Positions 40,836 to 50,815 are shown, counted from the stretch's first letter. The stretch is DNA of 64,000 nucleotides from Ramlibacter montanisoli (GCF_013087525.1 NZ_JABFCS010000001.1:3782001-3846000), one strand, 5' to 3'. A program made the numbers and translations. Notes: generated by a model from the sequence alone, not told the origin.

Positions 40836-40853
40836 GTTCACGGGCGCGAACGC

Positions 40854-41351
40854 TCAGTAGTTCCCACCACCGCCGCCGCCATACCCGCCGCCACCGCCGC
40901 CGGAGCGGCCGCCGCCCCGGGGGCCTGCGCCGTACGGGCTGCGGAAGCCGCCGTCCTGGCCGCCACCACCGCCGCCGCTGCGGCCACCACCACCGCCGCC
41001 GCCGTAGCCGCCGCCACCGCCGCCTTCACGACGGCCACCGCCGCCGCCACCGCCATAGCCGCCGCCACCACCGCCGCCGAAGCCGCCGGTGCGCGGACGG
41101 TTTTCCATCGGCCGGGCCTCGTTGACGACCACGCTGCGGCCGCCCATGGACTGGCCGTTCATGCCGCTGATGGCTGCCTGCGCTTCGGCGTCACTGCCCA
41201 TTTCGACGAAACCGAAGCCCTTGGACCGGCCGGTCTCGCGTTCCATCATCACCTTGGCGCTCGTGACCTGCCCGAACTGGCCGAAAGCCTCCTCGAGATC
41301 GCTGTCGCGCACTTGGTAGGGCAGATTGCCTACGTACAGTTTGTTGCCCAT
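40854..41351 (-). CDS. Glycine-rich RNA-recognition-motif (RRM) protein, first paralogue
   Basis: A 165-residue RNA-binding protein. The RRM occupies about 1-80, with RNP2 KLYVGNLPYQV and RNP1 KGFGFVEM. The remainder is a low-complexity tail of Gly with Arg and Tyr (GGYGGGGGG, RSGGGGG). Such proteins resemble plant and cyanobacterial cold-induced glycine-rich RNA-binding proteins and act as RNA chaperones. A close paralogue lies just upstream (41623-42036). The leader has a hairpin that hides the ribosome-binding site (41357-41401), suggesting conditional translation. The tail is long tandem-repeat DNA, prone to length change. Confidence 0.92.
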   Translation of the reverse strand: MGNKLYVGNLPYQVRDSDLEEAFGQFGQVTSAKVMMERETGRSKGFGFVEMGSDAEAQAAISGMNGQSMGGRSVVVNEARPMENRPRTGGFGGGGGGGYGGGGGGGRREGGGGGGYGGGGGGGRSGGGGGGQDGGFRSPYGAGPRGGGRSGGGGGGYGGGGGGNY

Positions 41352-41356
41352 CTACA

Positions 41357-41401
41357 GGGACTCCTGACAAGAACAAATGAAATACGGAGAGATGGAGTCC
41401 C
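41357..41401 (-). promoter_or_regulatory. Leader hairpin that sequesters the ribosome-binding site of the first RRM gene
   Basis: On the - strand GGGACTCC (from 41401) pairs with GGAGTCCC (ending 41357), 8 bp with a 29-base loop. The second arm contains the Shine-Dalgarno GGAG, 9 bases before the ATG. The paralogous gene has the same arrangement (42042-42081), while the loops differ. Confidence 0.6.
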
Positions 41402-41575
41402 AGAAACGCATTCAACGAAAGCGACGCGAAAGGCACCCGTTCACCCGCAACCTGCGTGTCGGGACTGACCACGCAAAGTCATTATGGAGCAGATCATTCC
41501 CGGGGTGGCAAGGGGTCCGCACCCCATGGAAAGTGAAAAAGTGAACGTCGGCGCGGCTTTGCGGACGCCATGCAA

Positions 41576-41595
41576 AAAGGGCCCGTAGGCCCTTT
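41576..41595 (-). terminator. Terminator of the second RRM gene
   Basis: AAAGGGCC and GGCCCTTT pair around CGTA, followed on the - strand by a T run (TTTTTGC). It lies 27 bases after the stop at 41623. Confidence 0.88.
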
Positions 41596-41622
41596 GGAGT
41601 AGTCCGCGCGAGGCGAAGCTGC

Positions 41623-42036
41623 TTAGTAACGGTCGCGGCCACCGCCGCCGCCGCCGTAGCCGCCACCACCACCGCCGCCTTCGCGACGGCCGCCGCCGAA
41701 GCCGCCACCACCGCCGCCGCCGCCGAAGCCGCGGCCACCACCGCCGCCGCCGCCACCAAAGCCGCCGCCGCCGCCACCGGAACGGGGCTCCATCGGACGG
41801 GCTTCATTGACCACCAGGGCACGGCCGCCGTGCTGCTGGCCGTTCATGCCGGCGATCGCGGCTTGCGCTTCGGCCGGGCTGCCCATTTCGACGAAACCGA
41901 AGCCCTTGGAGCGGCCGGTGTCGCGCTCCATCATGACCTTGGCGGAGGTGACAGTGCCGAACTGGCTGAAGGCCTGTTCCATGTCGCTGTCGCGGAAAGA
42001 GTAGGGAAGGTTCCCCACGTAGAGTTTGTTGCCCAT
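41623..42036 (-). CDS. Glycine-rich RNA-recognition-motif (RRM) protein, second paralogue
   Basis: A 137-residue paralogue of the protein at 40854-41351, with the same start (MGNKLYVGNLPY) and RNP1 KGFGFVEM, and a shorter Gly-rich tail (GGGGGGFGGG, GYGGGGGGRDRY). Being on the same strand, with its own leader hairpin and its own terminator, it forms a separate transcription unit. The two look like a tandem duplication followed by drift, mainly in the tails. A role as cold or stress RNA chaperone is family-based inference. Confidence 0.92.
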   Translation of the reverse strand: MGNKLYVGNLPYSFRDSDMEQAFSQFGTVTSAKVMMERDTGRSKGFGFVEMGSPAEAQAAIAGMNGQQHGGRALVVNEARPMEPRSGGGGGGFGGGGGGGGRGFGGGGGGGGFGGGRREGGGGGGGYGGGGGGRDRY

Positions 42037-42041
42037 TGAAT

Positions 42042-42081
42042 GGACTCCTGGAAAAAAGCGCTAAACAAAGCGATGGAGTCC
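42042..42081 (-). promoter_or_regulatory. Leader hairpin that sequesters the ribosome-binding site of the second RRM gene
   Basis: On the - strand GGACTCC (from 42081) pairs with GGAGTCC (ending 42042), 7 bp with a 26-base loop that itself holds a CGCTTTG/TAGCG mini-stem. GGAG of the second arm is the Shine-Dalgarno, 8 bases before the ATG. Confidence 0.6.
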
Positions 42082-42255
42082 GCAAGACGCAATCAAAAAC
42101 CGCGAGACCGACTAAACACCGCAAACCTGCGGCTCCTCATGGAACCACGGGACGCATTATGCGCGCGGTTTGGATTCGTGGCGCATCCGGGTGTCCCCCA
42201 AGGGCCACGGCCGCGCCAGATGGTGGCTCGGCGCCACACATCCGGCGCACATCGG

Positions 42256-43457
42256 CTACCAGTTGGGTTCCCGTTCCGGGGTCGAGCCGATCCGGTGGAT
42301 GGCCAGGTCGGCCCCCTCGAATTCCTGTTCGGCCGACAGCCGCAGGCCCATCACCACCCGCAGCAGCCCGTAGACGGCGAAGCCCGCCACCAGTGCCCAG
42401 GCCACGCCGATCAGGCTGCCGATCAACTGCGCGCCCAGGCTCACTCCGCCCAGCCCGCCGAAGGTCTTGCTGCCGAAGATGCCGGCGGCGATGCCGCCCC
42501 ACAGGCCGCACAGGCCGTGCAGCGGCCACACGCCCAGCACGTCGTCGATCTTCCAGCGGTTCTGGGTGAGCGTGAACATGATGACGAAGATGGCGCCGGC
42601 GCCGCCGCCCACGGCCAGCGCGCCCAGCGGGTGCATCAGGTCGCTGCCGGCGCACACGGCCACCAGCCCGGCCAGCGGCCCGTTGTGCACGAAGCCGGGG
42701 TCGTTCCGCCCGAGGAGCGTCGCGGCCAGCGTTCCGCCCACCATGGCCAGCAGCGAGTTGACCGCCACCAGGCCGGACACCTTGTCGATGGTCTGGGCGC
42801 TCATCACGTTGAAGCCGAACCAGCCGACGGTGAGCACCCACGCACCCAGCGCGAGGAAGGGGATGTTGGACGGCGGGTGGGCCGAGATCGCCCCGTCCTT
42901 GCGGTAGCGGTTGCTGCGCGCGCCCAGCAGCAGGACGGCCGGCAGCGCCAGCCAGCCGCCGACCGCGTGCACGACGATGGAGCCGGCGAAGTCATGGAAC
43001 TCCTCGCCGGTCAGCCCCTTGATCCAGGCCTGGACGCCGAAGCGCTGGTTCCAGGCGATGCCCTCGAACAGCGGATAGACCAGGCCGACGATGACGGCCG
43101 TCGCCACCAGTTGCGGGCCGAAGCGCGCGCGTTCGGCGATGCCGCCCGAAATGATGGCCGGAATGGCCGCGGCGAAGGTGAGGAGGAAGAAGAACTTCAC
43201 CAGCTCGTAGCCGTTGCGGGTCACCGCTGGTCGGCGCTGACCAGGAAGCCGGTGCCGTAGGCCACGGCGAAGCCGACCAGGAAGTAGGCGACCGTGGAGA
43301 CGGCGAAGTCCACCATGATCTTGACCAGCGCATTGACCTGGTTCTTCTTGCGCACGGTACCGAGCTCCAGGAAGGCGAAACCGGCGTGCATCGCCAGGAC
43401 CATGATGGCGCCCAGCAGGATGAACAGGACGTCCGAGCCCTGTTTTAGTGCTTCCAT
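42256..43457 (-). CDS. amtB: Amt-family ammonium transporter (one apparent frameshift)
   Basis: About 400 residues with about 11 membrane helices. Typical stretches are VLAMHAGFAFLELGTVRKKN near the N-terminus, DFAGSIVVHAVGGW with the conserved His pore region, GWFGFNVMSA, and LHGLCGLWGGIAAG. One base is missing near 43224, joining YGTGFLVSADQR to NGYELVKFFFLLTF. There is no glnK (PII) gene next to it, unlike the usual glnK-amtB pair. It transports ammonium at low external concentration. Confidence 0.9.
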
Positions 43458-43584
43458 TGCTACCCCTTGGGATGAAATGCGTTGTTGTGGTGCGTTCCGG
43501 CCGCTTTCACGGCCTTCGCACCAAGATCAAGCAAAAAGTGCGCCGTCAGGGTGCGTCAGGGGCGACGTCTACAATCGCGCCCCC

Positions 43585-44142
43585 TTGGAAGCCTTTCTCG
43601 TCTCCACCGGCCTCGTCGCGCTCGCCGAAATGGGCGACAAGACGCAGCTCCTCTCCCTGGTCCTCGCCGCCCGCTTCCGCAAGCCCTGGCCGATCGCCTG
43701 GGGCATCCTGGTCGCGACCCTGTTCAACCATGCGCTGGCCGGCGCGCTCGGCAGCTGGGTGACCACCGCGCTCGGCCCGGACGTGCTGCGCTGGGTGCTG
43801 GGCGCGTCCTTCATCGCCATGGCGATCTGGATGCTCATCCCCGACAAGCTCGACGAAGGCGACGGCGACGCCGCGCCGCGGGCCGGCGTGTTCATCACCA
43901 CGCTGGTCGCCTTCTTCCTGGCGGAGATGGGCGACAAGACCCAGGTCGCCACCGTGATGCTGGCCGCGCAGTTCAACGCCTGGGCCGCGGTGGTGGCCGG
44001 CACCACGCTCGGGATGATGCTCGCCAACGTGCCGGTGGTCTGGTTCGGCGACCGGATCACGCGCAAGGTGCCGATCCGGGCGGTGCACGTGGTGGGGGCG
44101 CTGATCTTCCTGGTGTTGGGGCTGGTCGCGATCCTCGCGTGA
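43585..44142 (+). CDS. EMGDKT-motif (UPF0016/GDT1) manganese exporter
   Basis: A 185-residue membrane protein of the UPF0016/GDT1 family, with the two defining EMGDKT motifs (LAEMGDKTQLLSL near residue 15 and FLAEMGDKTQVAT near 115) in two homologous halves of three helices. Bacterial members (MntX/MneA) export Mn2+. I chose TTG at 43585, directly before the first helix. A TACAAT -10-like box lies only 10 bases before it, so the transcript may be nearly leaderless. I found no yybP-ykoY manganese riboswitch upstream. Confidence 0.88.
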   Translation: MEAFLVSTGLVALAEMGDKTQLLSLVLAARFRKPWPIAWGILVATLFNHALAGALGSWVTTALGPDVLRWVLGASFIAMAIWMLIPDKLDEGDGDAAPRAGVFITTLVAFFLAEMGDKTQVATVMLAAQFNAWAAVVAGTTLGMMLANVPVVWFGDRITRKVPIRAVHVVGALIFLVLGLVAILA

Positions 44143-44153
44143 CGGCGCTTGGC

Positions 44154-44159
44154 TATACT
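44154..44159 (+). promoter_or_regulatory. -10-like element ahead of the metX leader
   Basis: TATACT sits about 100 bases before metX and just upstream of the predicted riboswitch, so transcription would start near 44166. No good -35 hexamer is seen at the right spacing. Confidence 0.4.
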
Positions 44160-44164
44160 TGCCG

Positions 44165-44217
44165 CCAGCGCCGATTTGCCTTCGCTTGCGGGCGCTCAAT
44201 AAATGCCGCTAAAGACC
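44165..44217 (+). ncRNA. SAM-II-like riboswitch upstream of metX
   Basis: P1 is AGCGCC (44167-44172) pairing with GGCGCT (44191-44196). The loop begins GATTT, and after P1 comes ATAAATG then GCTAAAGACC, matching the conserved SAM-II core (GAUUU ... AUAAAUG.NGCUAAA). SAM-II elements fold as an H-type pseudoknot, sense S-adenosylmethionine, and control metA/metX genes in proteobacteria. Here a strong terminator lies immediately 3'. The call is by eye from motif order; a covariance search would settle it. Confidence 0.75.
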
Positions 44218-44223
44218 GAGCCG

Positions 44224-44254
44224 ACCCGGCCCGCTCCAGCGGTGCCGGGTTTTT
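44224..44254 (+). terminator. Rho-independent terminator between the SAM-II-like element and metX
   Basis: ACCCGGC-CCGCT and AGCGG-T-GCCGGGT form a long GC stem with one bulge, followed by TTTT and directly by the metX ATG at 44261. It would stop transcription before metX unless prevented, and so can serve as the expression platform of the riboswitch. No Shine-Dalgarno is visible for metX. Confidence 0.85.
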
Positions 44255-44260
44255 CGCTTC

Positions 44261-45448
44261 ATGACGACGTCCTTCATCGCCACGCCCCGTTCGATGCAGT
44301 TCGATGCGCCGCTTGCGCTGCAAAGCGGCGCCTCCATCCGCGGCTATTCGCTGGCCTACGAGACCTACGGCACGCTCAACGCCGACCGCAGCAACGCGGT
44401 GCTGATCTGCCATGCGCTGAACGCCTCGCACCACGTCGCCGGCGTGTACCCGGGCCAGGAGAAATCCGAGGGCTGGTGGGACACCATGATCGGTCCCGGC
44501 AAGCCGGTGGACACCGACCGCTTCTTCGTCATCGGCGTCAACAACCTCGGCTCCTGCTTCGGCTCCACCGGCCCGATGCACGAGAACCCCGACACCGGCC
44601 GCGTCTACGGCGCCGACTTCCCGGTGGTGACGGTGGAGGACTGGGTGGACGCGCAGGCGCGCCTGCTCGACGGCCTGGGCATCGCGCAGCTGGCGGCCGT
44701 CATGGGCGGCAGCCTGGGCGGCATGCAGGCGCTGTCGTGGACCTTGCAGTACCCGCAGCGCGTGCGGCACGCGGTGGTGGTGGCCAGCGCGCCCAACCTG
44801 AACGCCGAGAACATCGCCTTCAACGAAGTGGCGCGGCGCGCGATCGTCACCGACCCCGACTTCCACGGCGGCCATTTCTACCAGCACGGCGTGGTGCCCA
44901 AGCGCGGGCTGCGCATCGCCCGCATGATCGGCCACATCACGTACCTCTCCGACGACGTGATGAACGAGAAGTTCGGGCGGCAGCTGCGCAATGGCCTGGA
45001 CCTGCAGTACACCACGCAGGACATCGAGTTCCAGATCGAGAGCTACCTGCGCTACCAGGGCGACAAGTTCAGCGAGTACTTCGACGCCAACACCTACCTG
45101 CTGATCACCCGCGCGCTCGACTACTTCGATCCCGCGCGCCGGCACAACGGCAACCTGGCCAAGGCGCTGGCGGTGGCCACGGCGAAGTTCCTGCTGGTGA
45201 GCTTCAGCACCGACTGGCGCTTCTCGCCGGCGCGCAGCCGCGAGATCGTCAAGGCGCTGCTGGACAACCGGCGCGACGTCAGCTACGCCGAGATCGACGC
45301 GCCGCACGGCCACGACGCCTTCCTGCTGGAGGATCCGCGCTACATGGCGGTCGTGCGTTCCTACTTCGACCGCATCGCCGCCGAGAGCGTCGCCGCCGTG
45401 CCGGTGCGCGAGACCGTGCGCGAACTGACCGCGGGAGCCGTGCTGTGA
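44261..45448 (+). CDS. metX: MetX, homoserine O-acyltransferase
   Basis: A 395-residue alpha/beta-hydrolase-fold enzyme that activates homoserine with an acyl group (acetyl or succinyl) at the start of methionine synthesis. The nucleophile elbow is GGSLGGMQ, the substrate loop [11 protein letters not shown], and the catalytic His is in DAPHGHDAF near the C-terminus. Which acyl group is used cannot be read with certainty; some MetX-family enzymes of this type use succinyl-CoA. It is likely controlled by the SAM-II-like element and terminator just upstream, and its stop overlaps the metW GTG (GTGA). Confidence 0.95.
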   Translation: MTTSFIATPRSMQFDAPLALQSGASIRGYSLAYETYGTLNADRSNAVLICHALNASHHVAGVYPGQEKSEGWWDTMIGPGKPVDTDRFFVIGVNNLGSCFGSTGPMHENPDTGRVYGADFPVVTVEDWVDAQARLLDGLGIAQLAAVMGGSLGGMQALSWTLQYPQRVRHAVVVASAPNLNAENIAFNEVARRAIVTDPDFHGGHFYQHGVVPKRGLRIARMIGHITYLSDDVMNEKFGRQLRNGLDLQYTTQDIEFQIESYLRYQGDKFSEYFDANTYLLITRALDYFDPARRHNGNLAKALAVATAKFLLVSFSTDWRFSPARSREIVKALLDNRRDVSYAEIDAPHGHDAFLLEDPRYMAVVRSYFDRIAAESVAAVPVRETVRELTAGAVL

Positions 45449-46029
45449 CCGATCGCGCCACCATGAAGAGCATTGCGCGGCTGGTGCCGCAGGGCGCGCG
45501 GGTGCTGGACCTCGGCTGCGGCGACGGCGCGCTGCTGGACCTGCTGCAGCGCGAGCGCGGCTGCAGCGGCTACGGCATCGAGCTGGCCGACGAGAACGTA
45601 CTGGCCTGCGTCAAGCGCGGGGTCAACGTGATCCAGCTGAACCTGGACCAGGGCCTGACCATCTTCGACGATGACAGCTTCGACGTGGTGCTGCAGATCG
45701 ACACGCTGCAGCACCTGCGCAATGCCGAAGTGATGCTGCGCGAGACGGCGCGCGTGGGCAAGCTGGGCATCGTCGCCTTCCCCAACTTCGCGCACTGGCC
45801 CAACCGGCTGTCGATCGCGCGCGGCCGCATGCCGGTGACCAAGCGCCTGCCCTACCAGTGGTACGACACGCCCAACATTCGCGTCGGCACCTTCAAGGAC
45901 TTCGAGGTGCTGGCCACCAAGAACAACCTGGCGATCCTGGATGCCTTCGGCCTGCAGGACGGGGAGGAGCGGCGCGTGCTGCCCAATCTCACCGCCGGCA
46001 CCGCGGTCTTCAAGTTCCAGCGCGGATAG
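45445..46029 (+). CDS. metW: MetW, methionine biosynthesis methyltransferase-like protein
   Basis: A 194-residue SAM-methyltransferase-fold protein paired with MetX in many proteobacteria and needed for full homoserine acyltransferase activity. The SAM-binding motif is [15 protein letters not shown], and later [17 protein letters not shown] and RRVLPNL are typical. The GTG at 45445 overlaps the metX stop; an ATG six codons later (45463) is an alternative start. It belongs to the same SAM-II-controlled transcript. Confidence 0.95.
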   Translation: MTDRATMKSIARLVPQGARVLDLGCGDGALLDLLQRERGCSGYGIELADENVLACVKRGVNVIQLNLDQGLTIFDDDSFDVVLQIDTLQHLRNAEVMLRETARVGKLGIVAFPNFAHWPNRLSIARGRMPVTKRLPYQWYDTPNIRVGTFKDFEVLATKNNLAILDAFGLQDGEERRVLPNLTAGTAVFKFQRG

Positions 46030-46112
46030 GTTAGGATTTGCCGCATCGGGATCGACAGCCTCCCGGTCCATCTGGATAGACGGTGTCCCGTCCAAGCGCT
46101 GGCAACTCTGTC

Positions 46113-47000
46113 ATGGAGACGACCGTGGACACCGCCCTGCCTTCCCTTTCTCCTTCCGATTTCCGCACCCTCATCGGCCGCGCCGACGCGCCGCTGCTGC
46201 TCGACGTGCGCCGCCGCGAGAAGTTCGCCGCCAGCGATCGCCTGCTGCCCGGCGCGCTGTACTGCGCGCCCGAGGAGGTCGCGGACTTCGCGCGCAGCGA
46301 AGCGCCCCGCGACGCGATCGTCTATTGCGCCTACGGCCACCACCTCAGCCAGGACGCCGTGCGCACGCTGCGCGCGGCCGGCTGGGACGCGCGCTTCCTC
46401 GAAGGCGGCATCGCCGGCGGCGAGGACGGTGTCGACCGGCTGCAGGACATCGCCCGCTGGCGCGAGGTCGCGTTGCCCACCCTCCGCAAGCGGCCCGACT
46501 TCGGCGTGACCGGCGAGCGGCCCTCGCGCTGGATCACGCGCGCGCGGCCCAAGATCGACCGCATCGCCTGCCCCTGGCTGATCCGCCGCTTCATCGACCC
46601 GCGGGCGCAGTTCTTCTACGTGCCGGAGGCGGAAGTGTTCGCGCAGGCGCGCCGGCTCGAGGCCGTGCCCTACGACCTGCCGGACGCACCCATCACCCAC
46701 GTGTGGGAGCGCTGCAGCTTCGATGCCCTGCTGGAAGCCTTCGATCTGCGCGAGCCCGCGCTGGACACGCTGGCCACCATCGTGCGCGGCGCCGACACCT
46801 CGCGGCTGAACCTGGCGCCGCAAAGCGCGGGGCTGCTGGCGCTGTCGCTCGGCCTGTCGCGCCTGCACGCCGACGACCACGCGATGCTGCAGCAGGCGCT
46901 GCCGCTGTACGACGCCTTGCATGCGTGGTGCCGCGACGCGCAGGGCGACACCCACAGCTGGCGGGCGCACGATGCGGCCGCGGCCCAGGCGGTGGCATGA
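46113..47000 (+). CDS. chrB: Rhodanese-ChrB domain fusion, chromate-resistance regulator or sensor
   Basis: About 295 residues. An N-terminal rhodanese domain ([11 protein letters not shown], catalytic Cys in [11 protein letters not shown]) is joined to a ChrB C-terminal domain ([23 protein letters not shown], then [14 protein letters not shown]). ChrB-type proteins regulate chromate efflux. The frame is open from a GTG at 46083; I prefer the ATG at 46113. Its stop overlaps chrA by ATGA, so both are expressed together, presumably in response to chromate. Confidence 0.88.
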   Translation: METTVDTALPSLSPSDFRTLIGRADAPLLLDVRRREKFAASDRLLPGALYCAPEEVADFARSEAPRDAIVYCAYGHHLSQDAVRTLRAAGWDARFLEGGIAGGEDGVDRLQDIARWREVALPTLRKRPDFGVTGERPSRWITRARPKIDRIACPWLIRRFIDPRAQFFYVPEAEVFAQARRLEAVPYDLPDAPITHVWERCSFDALLEAFDLREPALDTLATIVRGADTSRLNLAPQSAGLLALSLGLSRLHADDHAMLQQALPLYDALHAWCRDAQGDTHSWRAHDAAAAQAVA

Positions 47001-48373
47001 GCGTGGTGCCCGCGCAGGTCGAGGCCGTGGCGCCGCCGCAGGGCGTGTCCTTCGGCGAGGCGCTGAAGTTCTGGCTGAAGCTGGGCTTCATCAGCTTCGG
47101 CGGGCCGGCCGGGCAGATCGCGATCATGCACAGGGAGCTGGTGGAGCAGAAGCGCTGGATCTCGGAGCGCCGCTTCCTGCACGCGCTGAACTACTGCATG
47201 GTTCTGCCCGGGCCCGAGGCGCAGCAGCTGGCCACCTACATCGGCTGGCTGATGCACCGCACCTGGGGCGGCATCGCCGCCGGCGCGCTGTTCGTGCTGC
47301 CTTCGCTGGCGATCCTGATCGCCCTGAGCTGGGTCTACCTCGCCTTCGGCAACGTGGAGTGGGTGGCGGGCCTGTTCTATGGCATCAAGCCGGCCGTGGC
47401 GGCGATCGTGCTGCACGCGGTCTGGCGCATCGGCAGCCGCACGCTGCGCCATCCGGCCAAGGTGCCGCTGCTCTGGCTGATCGCCATCGCCAGCTTCGTG
47501 GCGATCGCGATCCTGAAGATTCCCTTCCCCTGGGTCGTGGCAGCGGCGGCACTGGCCGGCGTGATCGGCGGGCGCTACGTCCCCGAACAGTTCGCCGTCG
47601 GCGGCGGCCACGGCGCGGCCGGCAAGTCCTATGGCGCCGCGCTGCTGGACGACCACACGCCGACACCCGCGCACGCGCAGTTCCGCCAGTCGCGGCTGGC
47701 GATGGTGGTGGCGGTGGGCGCCCTGCTGTGGCTGGCGCCCATGGCGCTGCTGGTGGCCGCGCAGGGCTGGGACGGCACGCTGGCGCAGATGGGGTGGTTC
47801 TTCACCAAGGCGGCGCTGCTCACCTTCGGCGGCGCCTATGCCGTGCTGCCCTACGTGTACCAGGGTGCGGTGGAGAACCACCAGTGGCTCACCGGCGCGC
47901 AGATGATCGACGGGCTGGCGCTGGGCGAGACCACGCCCGGCCCGCTGATCATGGTGGTGGCCTTCGTCGGCTTCGTCGGCGGCTGGGCACGCCAGGTGCT
48001 GGGGCCCGACGCGCTGTTCCTCGGCGGCGCGCTGGCCGCGACGGTGGTGACCTGGTTCACCTTCCTGCCCTCCTTCCTGTTCATCCTGGCCGGCGGGCCG
48101 CTGGTGGAATCCACCCACGGCAAGCTGGGCTTCACCGCTCCGCTGACCGCCATCACGGCCGCCGTGGTCGGCGTGATCGCCAGCCTGGCGCTGTTCTTCC
48201 TGGCGCACATCGCGCGCGACCGTCCCACGCTCGGCCTGCCCTTCGATGCGGTGGCGCTGCTGATCGCGGCAGCGGCCGCGGTGGCGCTGTTCCGCTTCAA
48301 GGCCGGCGTGATCCCGGTGATCGCCGGCTGCGCGCTGGCAGGCATGGTGCTGCGGCTGGCGGGCGTGGCCTGA
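46997..48373 (+). CDS. chrA: ChrA, chromate efflux transporter
   Basis: A 458-residue membrane transporter of the CHR family (long form with two homologous halves). The first half contains [20 protein letters not shown] and [19 protein letters not shown]; the second repeats the pattern with [19 protein letters not shown] and [20 protein letters not shown]. It exports chromate from the cytoplasm. It is coupled to the upstream ChrB-type gene. Confidence 0.96.
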   Translation: MSVVPAQVEAVAPPQGVSFGEALKFWLKLGFISFGGPAGQIAIMHRELVEQKRWISERRFLHALNYCMVLPGPEAQQLATYIGWLMHRTWGGIAAGALFVLPSLAILIALSWVYLAFGNVEWVAGLFYGIKPAVAAIVLHAVWRIGSRTLRHPAKVPLLWLIAIASFVAIAILKIPFPWVVAAAALAGVIGGRYVPEQFAVGGGHGAAGKSYGAALLDDHTPTPAHAQFRQSRLAMVVAVGALLWLAPMALLVAAQGWDGTLAQMGWFFTKAALLTFGGAYAVLPYVYQGAVENHQWLTGAQMIDGLALGETTPGPLIMVVAFVGFVGGWARQVLGPDALFLGGALAATVVTWFTFLPSFLFILAGGPLVESTHGKLGFTAPLTAITAAVVGVIASLALFFLAHIARDRPTLGLPFDAVALLIAAAAAVALFRFKAGVIPVIAGCALAGMVLRLAGVA

Positions 48374-48417
48374 AACGCGGAAAGCGCGATACTCCGGGCG
48401 ACCTGTAGGACCTTGCC

Positions 48418-49428
48418 ATGAACATCCTGATCACCGGCGGCGCCGGATTCCTCGGTGCCCGCCTTGCCCGTGCCTTGCTGAAGGCCGGCTCGTTTCCCCT
48501 GCGCGGCGCGCCCGCGCGCCCCATCCGCCAGATCGTGCTGGCCGACCGCGGCGCCCCGCCGCCGGACCTGCTGGCCGACGCCCGCGTGCGCTCGGTGCAG
48601 GGCGACCTGCTGGAGCTGCTGCAGCGGCGCGAGCTTCCGGCCACCGGCACCGACGCCGTGTTCCACCTGGCCGCCGCCGTCAGCGCGGAATGCGAGGCCG
48701 ACTTCGACCTGGGCATGCGCAGCAACCTGGACACCACGCGGGCGCTGCTCGATGGCTGCCGGGCGCTGGGCACCTGCCCGGTGTTCGTGTTCGCCAGTTC
48801 GCTGGCCGTGTTCGGCCAGCAGCCCGGCCAGCCGCCGCTGGGCCTGATGCAGGACGACACGCTGCCCACGCCGCAGGGCAGCTACGGCATCCAGAAGTAC
48901 ATCGGCGAGCAGCTGGTGGCCGACTACACCCGCAAGGGCTTCATCGCCGGGCGCAGCGTGCGGCCGGTGACGGTGAGCGTGCGGCCCGGCCGCCCGAACG
49001 GCGCGGCCTCCGGATTCCTCAGCGGCATGATCCGCGAGCCGCTGGCCGGCGTGCGCGCGCAAGTGCCGGTGGGCCCGGACGTGCCGGTGGCGCTGGCCTC
49101 GCCCACCCGCACCATCGAAGGCATCGTCCGCGCCGCCGAGGTGAGCGACGCGCAATGGGGCCAGCGCACCGCGATCAACCTGCCTTCGCTGCGCACCACG
49201 GTCGGCGAGATGGCGGCGGCCCTGGAGAAGGTGGCCGGCCGGGAGGCCAGCGCGCTGCTGGTCTGGCAGCCGGATCCCGCCATCGAGAAGCTGGTGCGCA
49301 GCTGGCCGGGCGAGGTCGGCTGGGAGCGCGCGCGCGGCCTGGGACTGCGCAACGACGAGGGCTTCGAGGCGATCGTGCGCGAGTACATCGCCGAGAACGC
49401 GCAGGCCGTGCACGTCGCCGTGCGCTGA
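48418..49428 (+). CDS. denD: DenD, D-erythronate dehydrogenase (NAD-dependent epimerase/dehydratase family)
   Basis: A 336-residue extended-SDR enzyme. It starts with the Rossmann motif [18 protein letters not shown], with [22 protein letters not shown] and the YxxxK pair in YGIQKYIGE. Substrate identification rests on its pairing with otnI: DenD oxidises D-erythronate to 2-oxo-tetronate, which OtnI isomerises. The other pathway genes (kinase and aldolase) are not nearby. Confidence 0.85.
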   Translation: MNILITGGAGFLGARLARALLKAGSFPLRGAPARPIRQIVLADRGAPPPDLLADARVRSVQGDLLELLQRRELPATGTDAVFHLAAAVSAECEADFDLGMRSNLDTTRALLDGCRALGTCPVFVFASSLAVFGQQPGQPPLGLMQDDTLPTPQGSYGIQKYIGEQLVADYTRKGFIAGRSVRPVTVSVRPGRPNGAASGFLSGMIREPLAGVRAQVPVGPDVPVALASPTRTIEGIVRAAEVSDAQWGQRTAINLPSLRTTVGEMAAALEKVAGREASALLVWQPDPAIEKLVRSWPGEVGWERARGLGLRNDEGFEAIVREYIAENAQAVHVAVR

Positions 49429-49438
49429 GGAGGAAGGG

Positions 49439-50256
49439 ATGCCGCGCTTTGCCGCCAACCTGTCGATGCTCTATCCGGAGCACGCCTTCCTGGACCGCTT
49501 CGCCGCCGCCGCGCGCGACGGCTTCCAGGGCGTCGAATACCTGTTCCCCTACGAGCACGAGGCCAGGGAACTGGCCGCGCGCCTGCGCGAGCACGGCCTG
49601 CAGCAGGTGCTGTTCAACGCGCCGCCCGGCAACTGGGACGCGGGCGAGCGGGGCACGGCCTGCCTGCCCGGGCGCGAGCAGGAGTTCCGCGAGGGCATCC
49701 AGCGCGCGCTGCAGTACGCCGAGGTGCTGGCCTGCCCGCGCATCCACGTCATGGCGGGCCTGGTGCCCAGGAGCAGGAGCGCGAGGCGCTGCGTCCCACC
49801 TACGTCAACAACCTGCGCTGGGCGGCCCGCGAAGCCGCGAAGCAGGGCGTCGAGCTGCTGCTGGAGCCGATCAACACGCGCGACATCCCCAGCTTCTTCC
49901 TGAACCGGCAGGACGACGCGCACGCACTGGTGGGCGAGATCGGCGGCGTCAACGTCAAGGTGCAGATGGACCTGTACCACTGCCAGGTGGTGGAGGGCGA
50001 CGTGGCCATGAAGATCCGCCAGTACCTGCCCACCGGCCGCGTCGGCCATTTCCAGATCGCGGGCGTGCCGCAGCGGCACGAGCCCGATGTCGGCGAGCTG
50101 AACTACCCCTACCTGTTCTCGGTGATCGACGAGGTCTCGGCCGCTTGCGGCTGGACCGGCTGGGTCGGCTGCGAGTACCGGCCGGCGCGCGGCGCGCAGG
50201 CGGGCGGCACCTCGCAGGGCCTGGGCTGGCTGCGGGCGCTCAGCCCTTCTTCATGA
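49439..50256 (+). CDS. otnI: OtnI, 2-oxo-tetronate isomerase (hydroxypyruvate-isomerase family; one apparent frameshift)
   Basis: About 272 residues, TIM-barrel isomerase of the xylose-isomerase-like group. Motifs include [49 protein letters not shown] with the metal Glu, and [18 protein letters not shown] is missing in a CCC run near 49769, where AGLVP is followed by [15 protein letters not shown] in the next frame. It lies 10 bases after denD; its 3' end overlaps the convergent DUF421 gene by 17 bases. Confidence 0.88.
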
Positions 50257-50701
50257 CGTTGATGTTGCCGTCGGCCTCGAGGATGGCCATGCGCATGTCC
50301 TCGAGCGCGCAGTCGGCGCCGCGCAGCGCCTTCTCGACGTCGGAGCGCGGCACCCGCTGGCGCTTGAGCACGTCGTCGTAGATCACGCCGTCGCGCCCGA
50401 TCAGCACCGGGTTGCCCTGCAGCACCGCGTCCATCTTCTTGCTGCGCGAAGTGAGCAGCGCGATCACCACGTCGAGCACGACCAGCGTGGCGGCGACGAT
50501 CAGGCCCCCTTGCAGCGATTCGTCCTGGCCGCTGAGCGAGCCGCTGACCGCCTCGGACAGCAGCATGACCACGATCAGGTCGAAGGGCGTGAACTGTCCC
50601 ACCGTGCGCTTGCCCGACAGCCGCACCATGCCGAGCAGCACCAGGTAGACCACGGTGGCGCGGACCACGAACTCCCACCACGGGGCCTGCAGGTCGAACA
50701 T
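50240..50701 (-). CDS. DUF421 (YetF-type) membrane protein
   Basis: A 153-residue protein with three N-terminal membrane helices ([47 protein letters not shown]) and a C-terminal cytoplasmic domain ([38 protein letters not shown]). This matches the DUF421/YetF family, common and of unknown function. Three-helix topology and family length fit. Confidence 0.85.
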   Translation of the reverse strand: MFDLQAPWWEFVVRATVVYLVLLGMVRLSGKRTVGQFTPFDLIVVMLLSEAVSGSLSGQDESLQGGLIVAATLVVLDVVIALLTSRSKKMDAVLQGNPVLIGRDGVIYDDVLKRQRVPRSDVEKALRGADCALEDMRMAILEADGNINVMKKG

Positions 50702-50815
50702 GTCGTTCTCCGGTCGTTGTGGGCGCAGTGGAGCGCAGCCGCTGCCTCAGCCGTGTCGGACGCAGGCGGAAACGCATGTCGGTGGGCCTGCGGGGCGGTG
50801 CGCTAGGCTCCTGCC

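Noticed and set aside
40860-41790. Tandem repeats resembling a CRISPR or minisatellite
   Set aside because: They are the Gly-codon-rich tails of two RRM proteins; there are no spacers or fixed repeat unit.
43458-43584. Manganese (yybP-ykoY) riboswitch ahead of the EMGDKT exporter
   Set aside because: The conserved loop motifs of that riboswitch are not found, and the -10-like box lies only 10 bases before the start, leaving no room for a leader.
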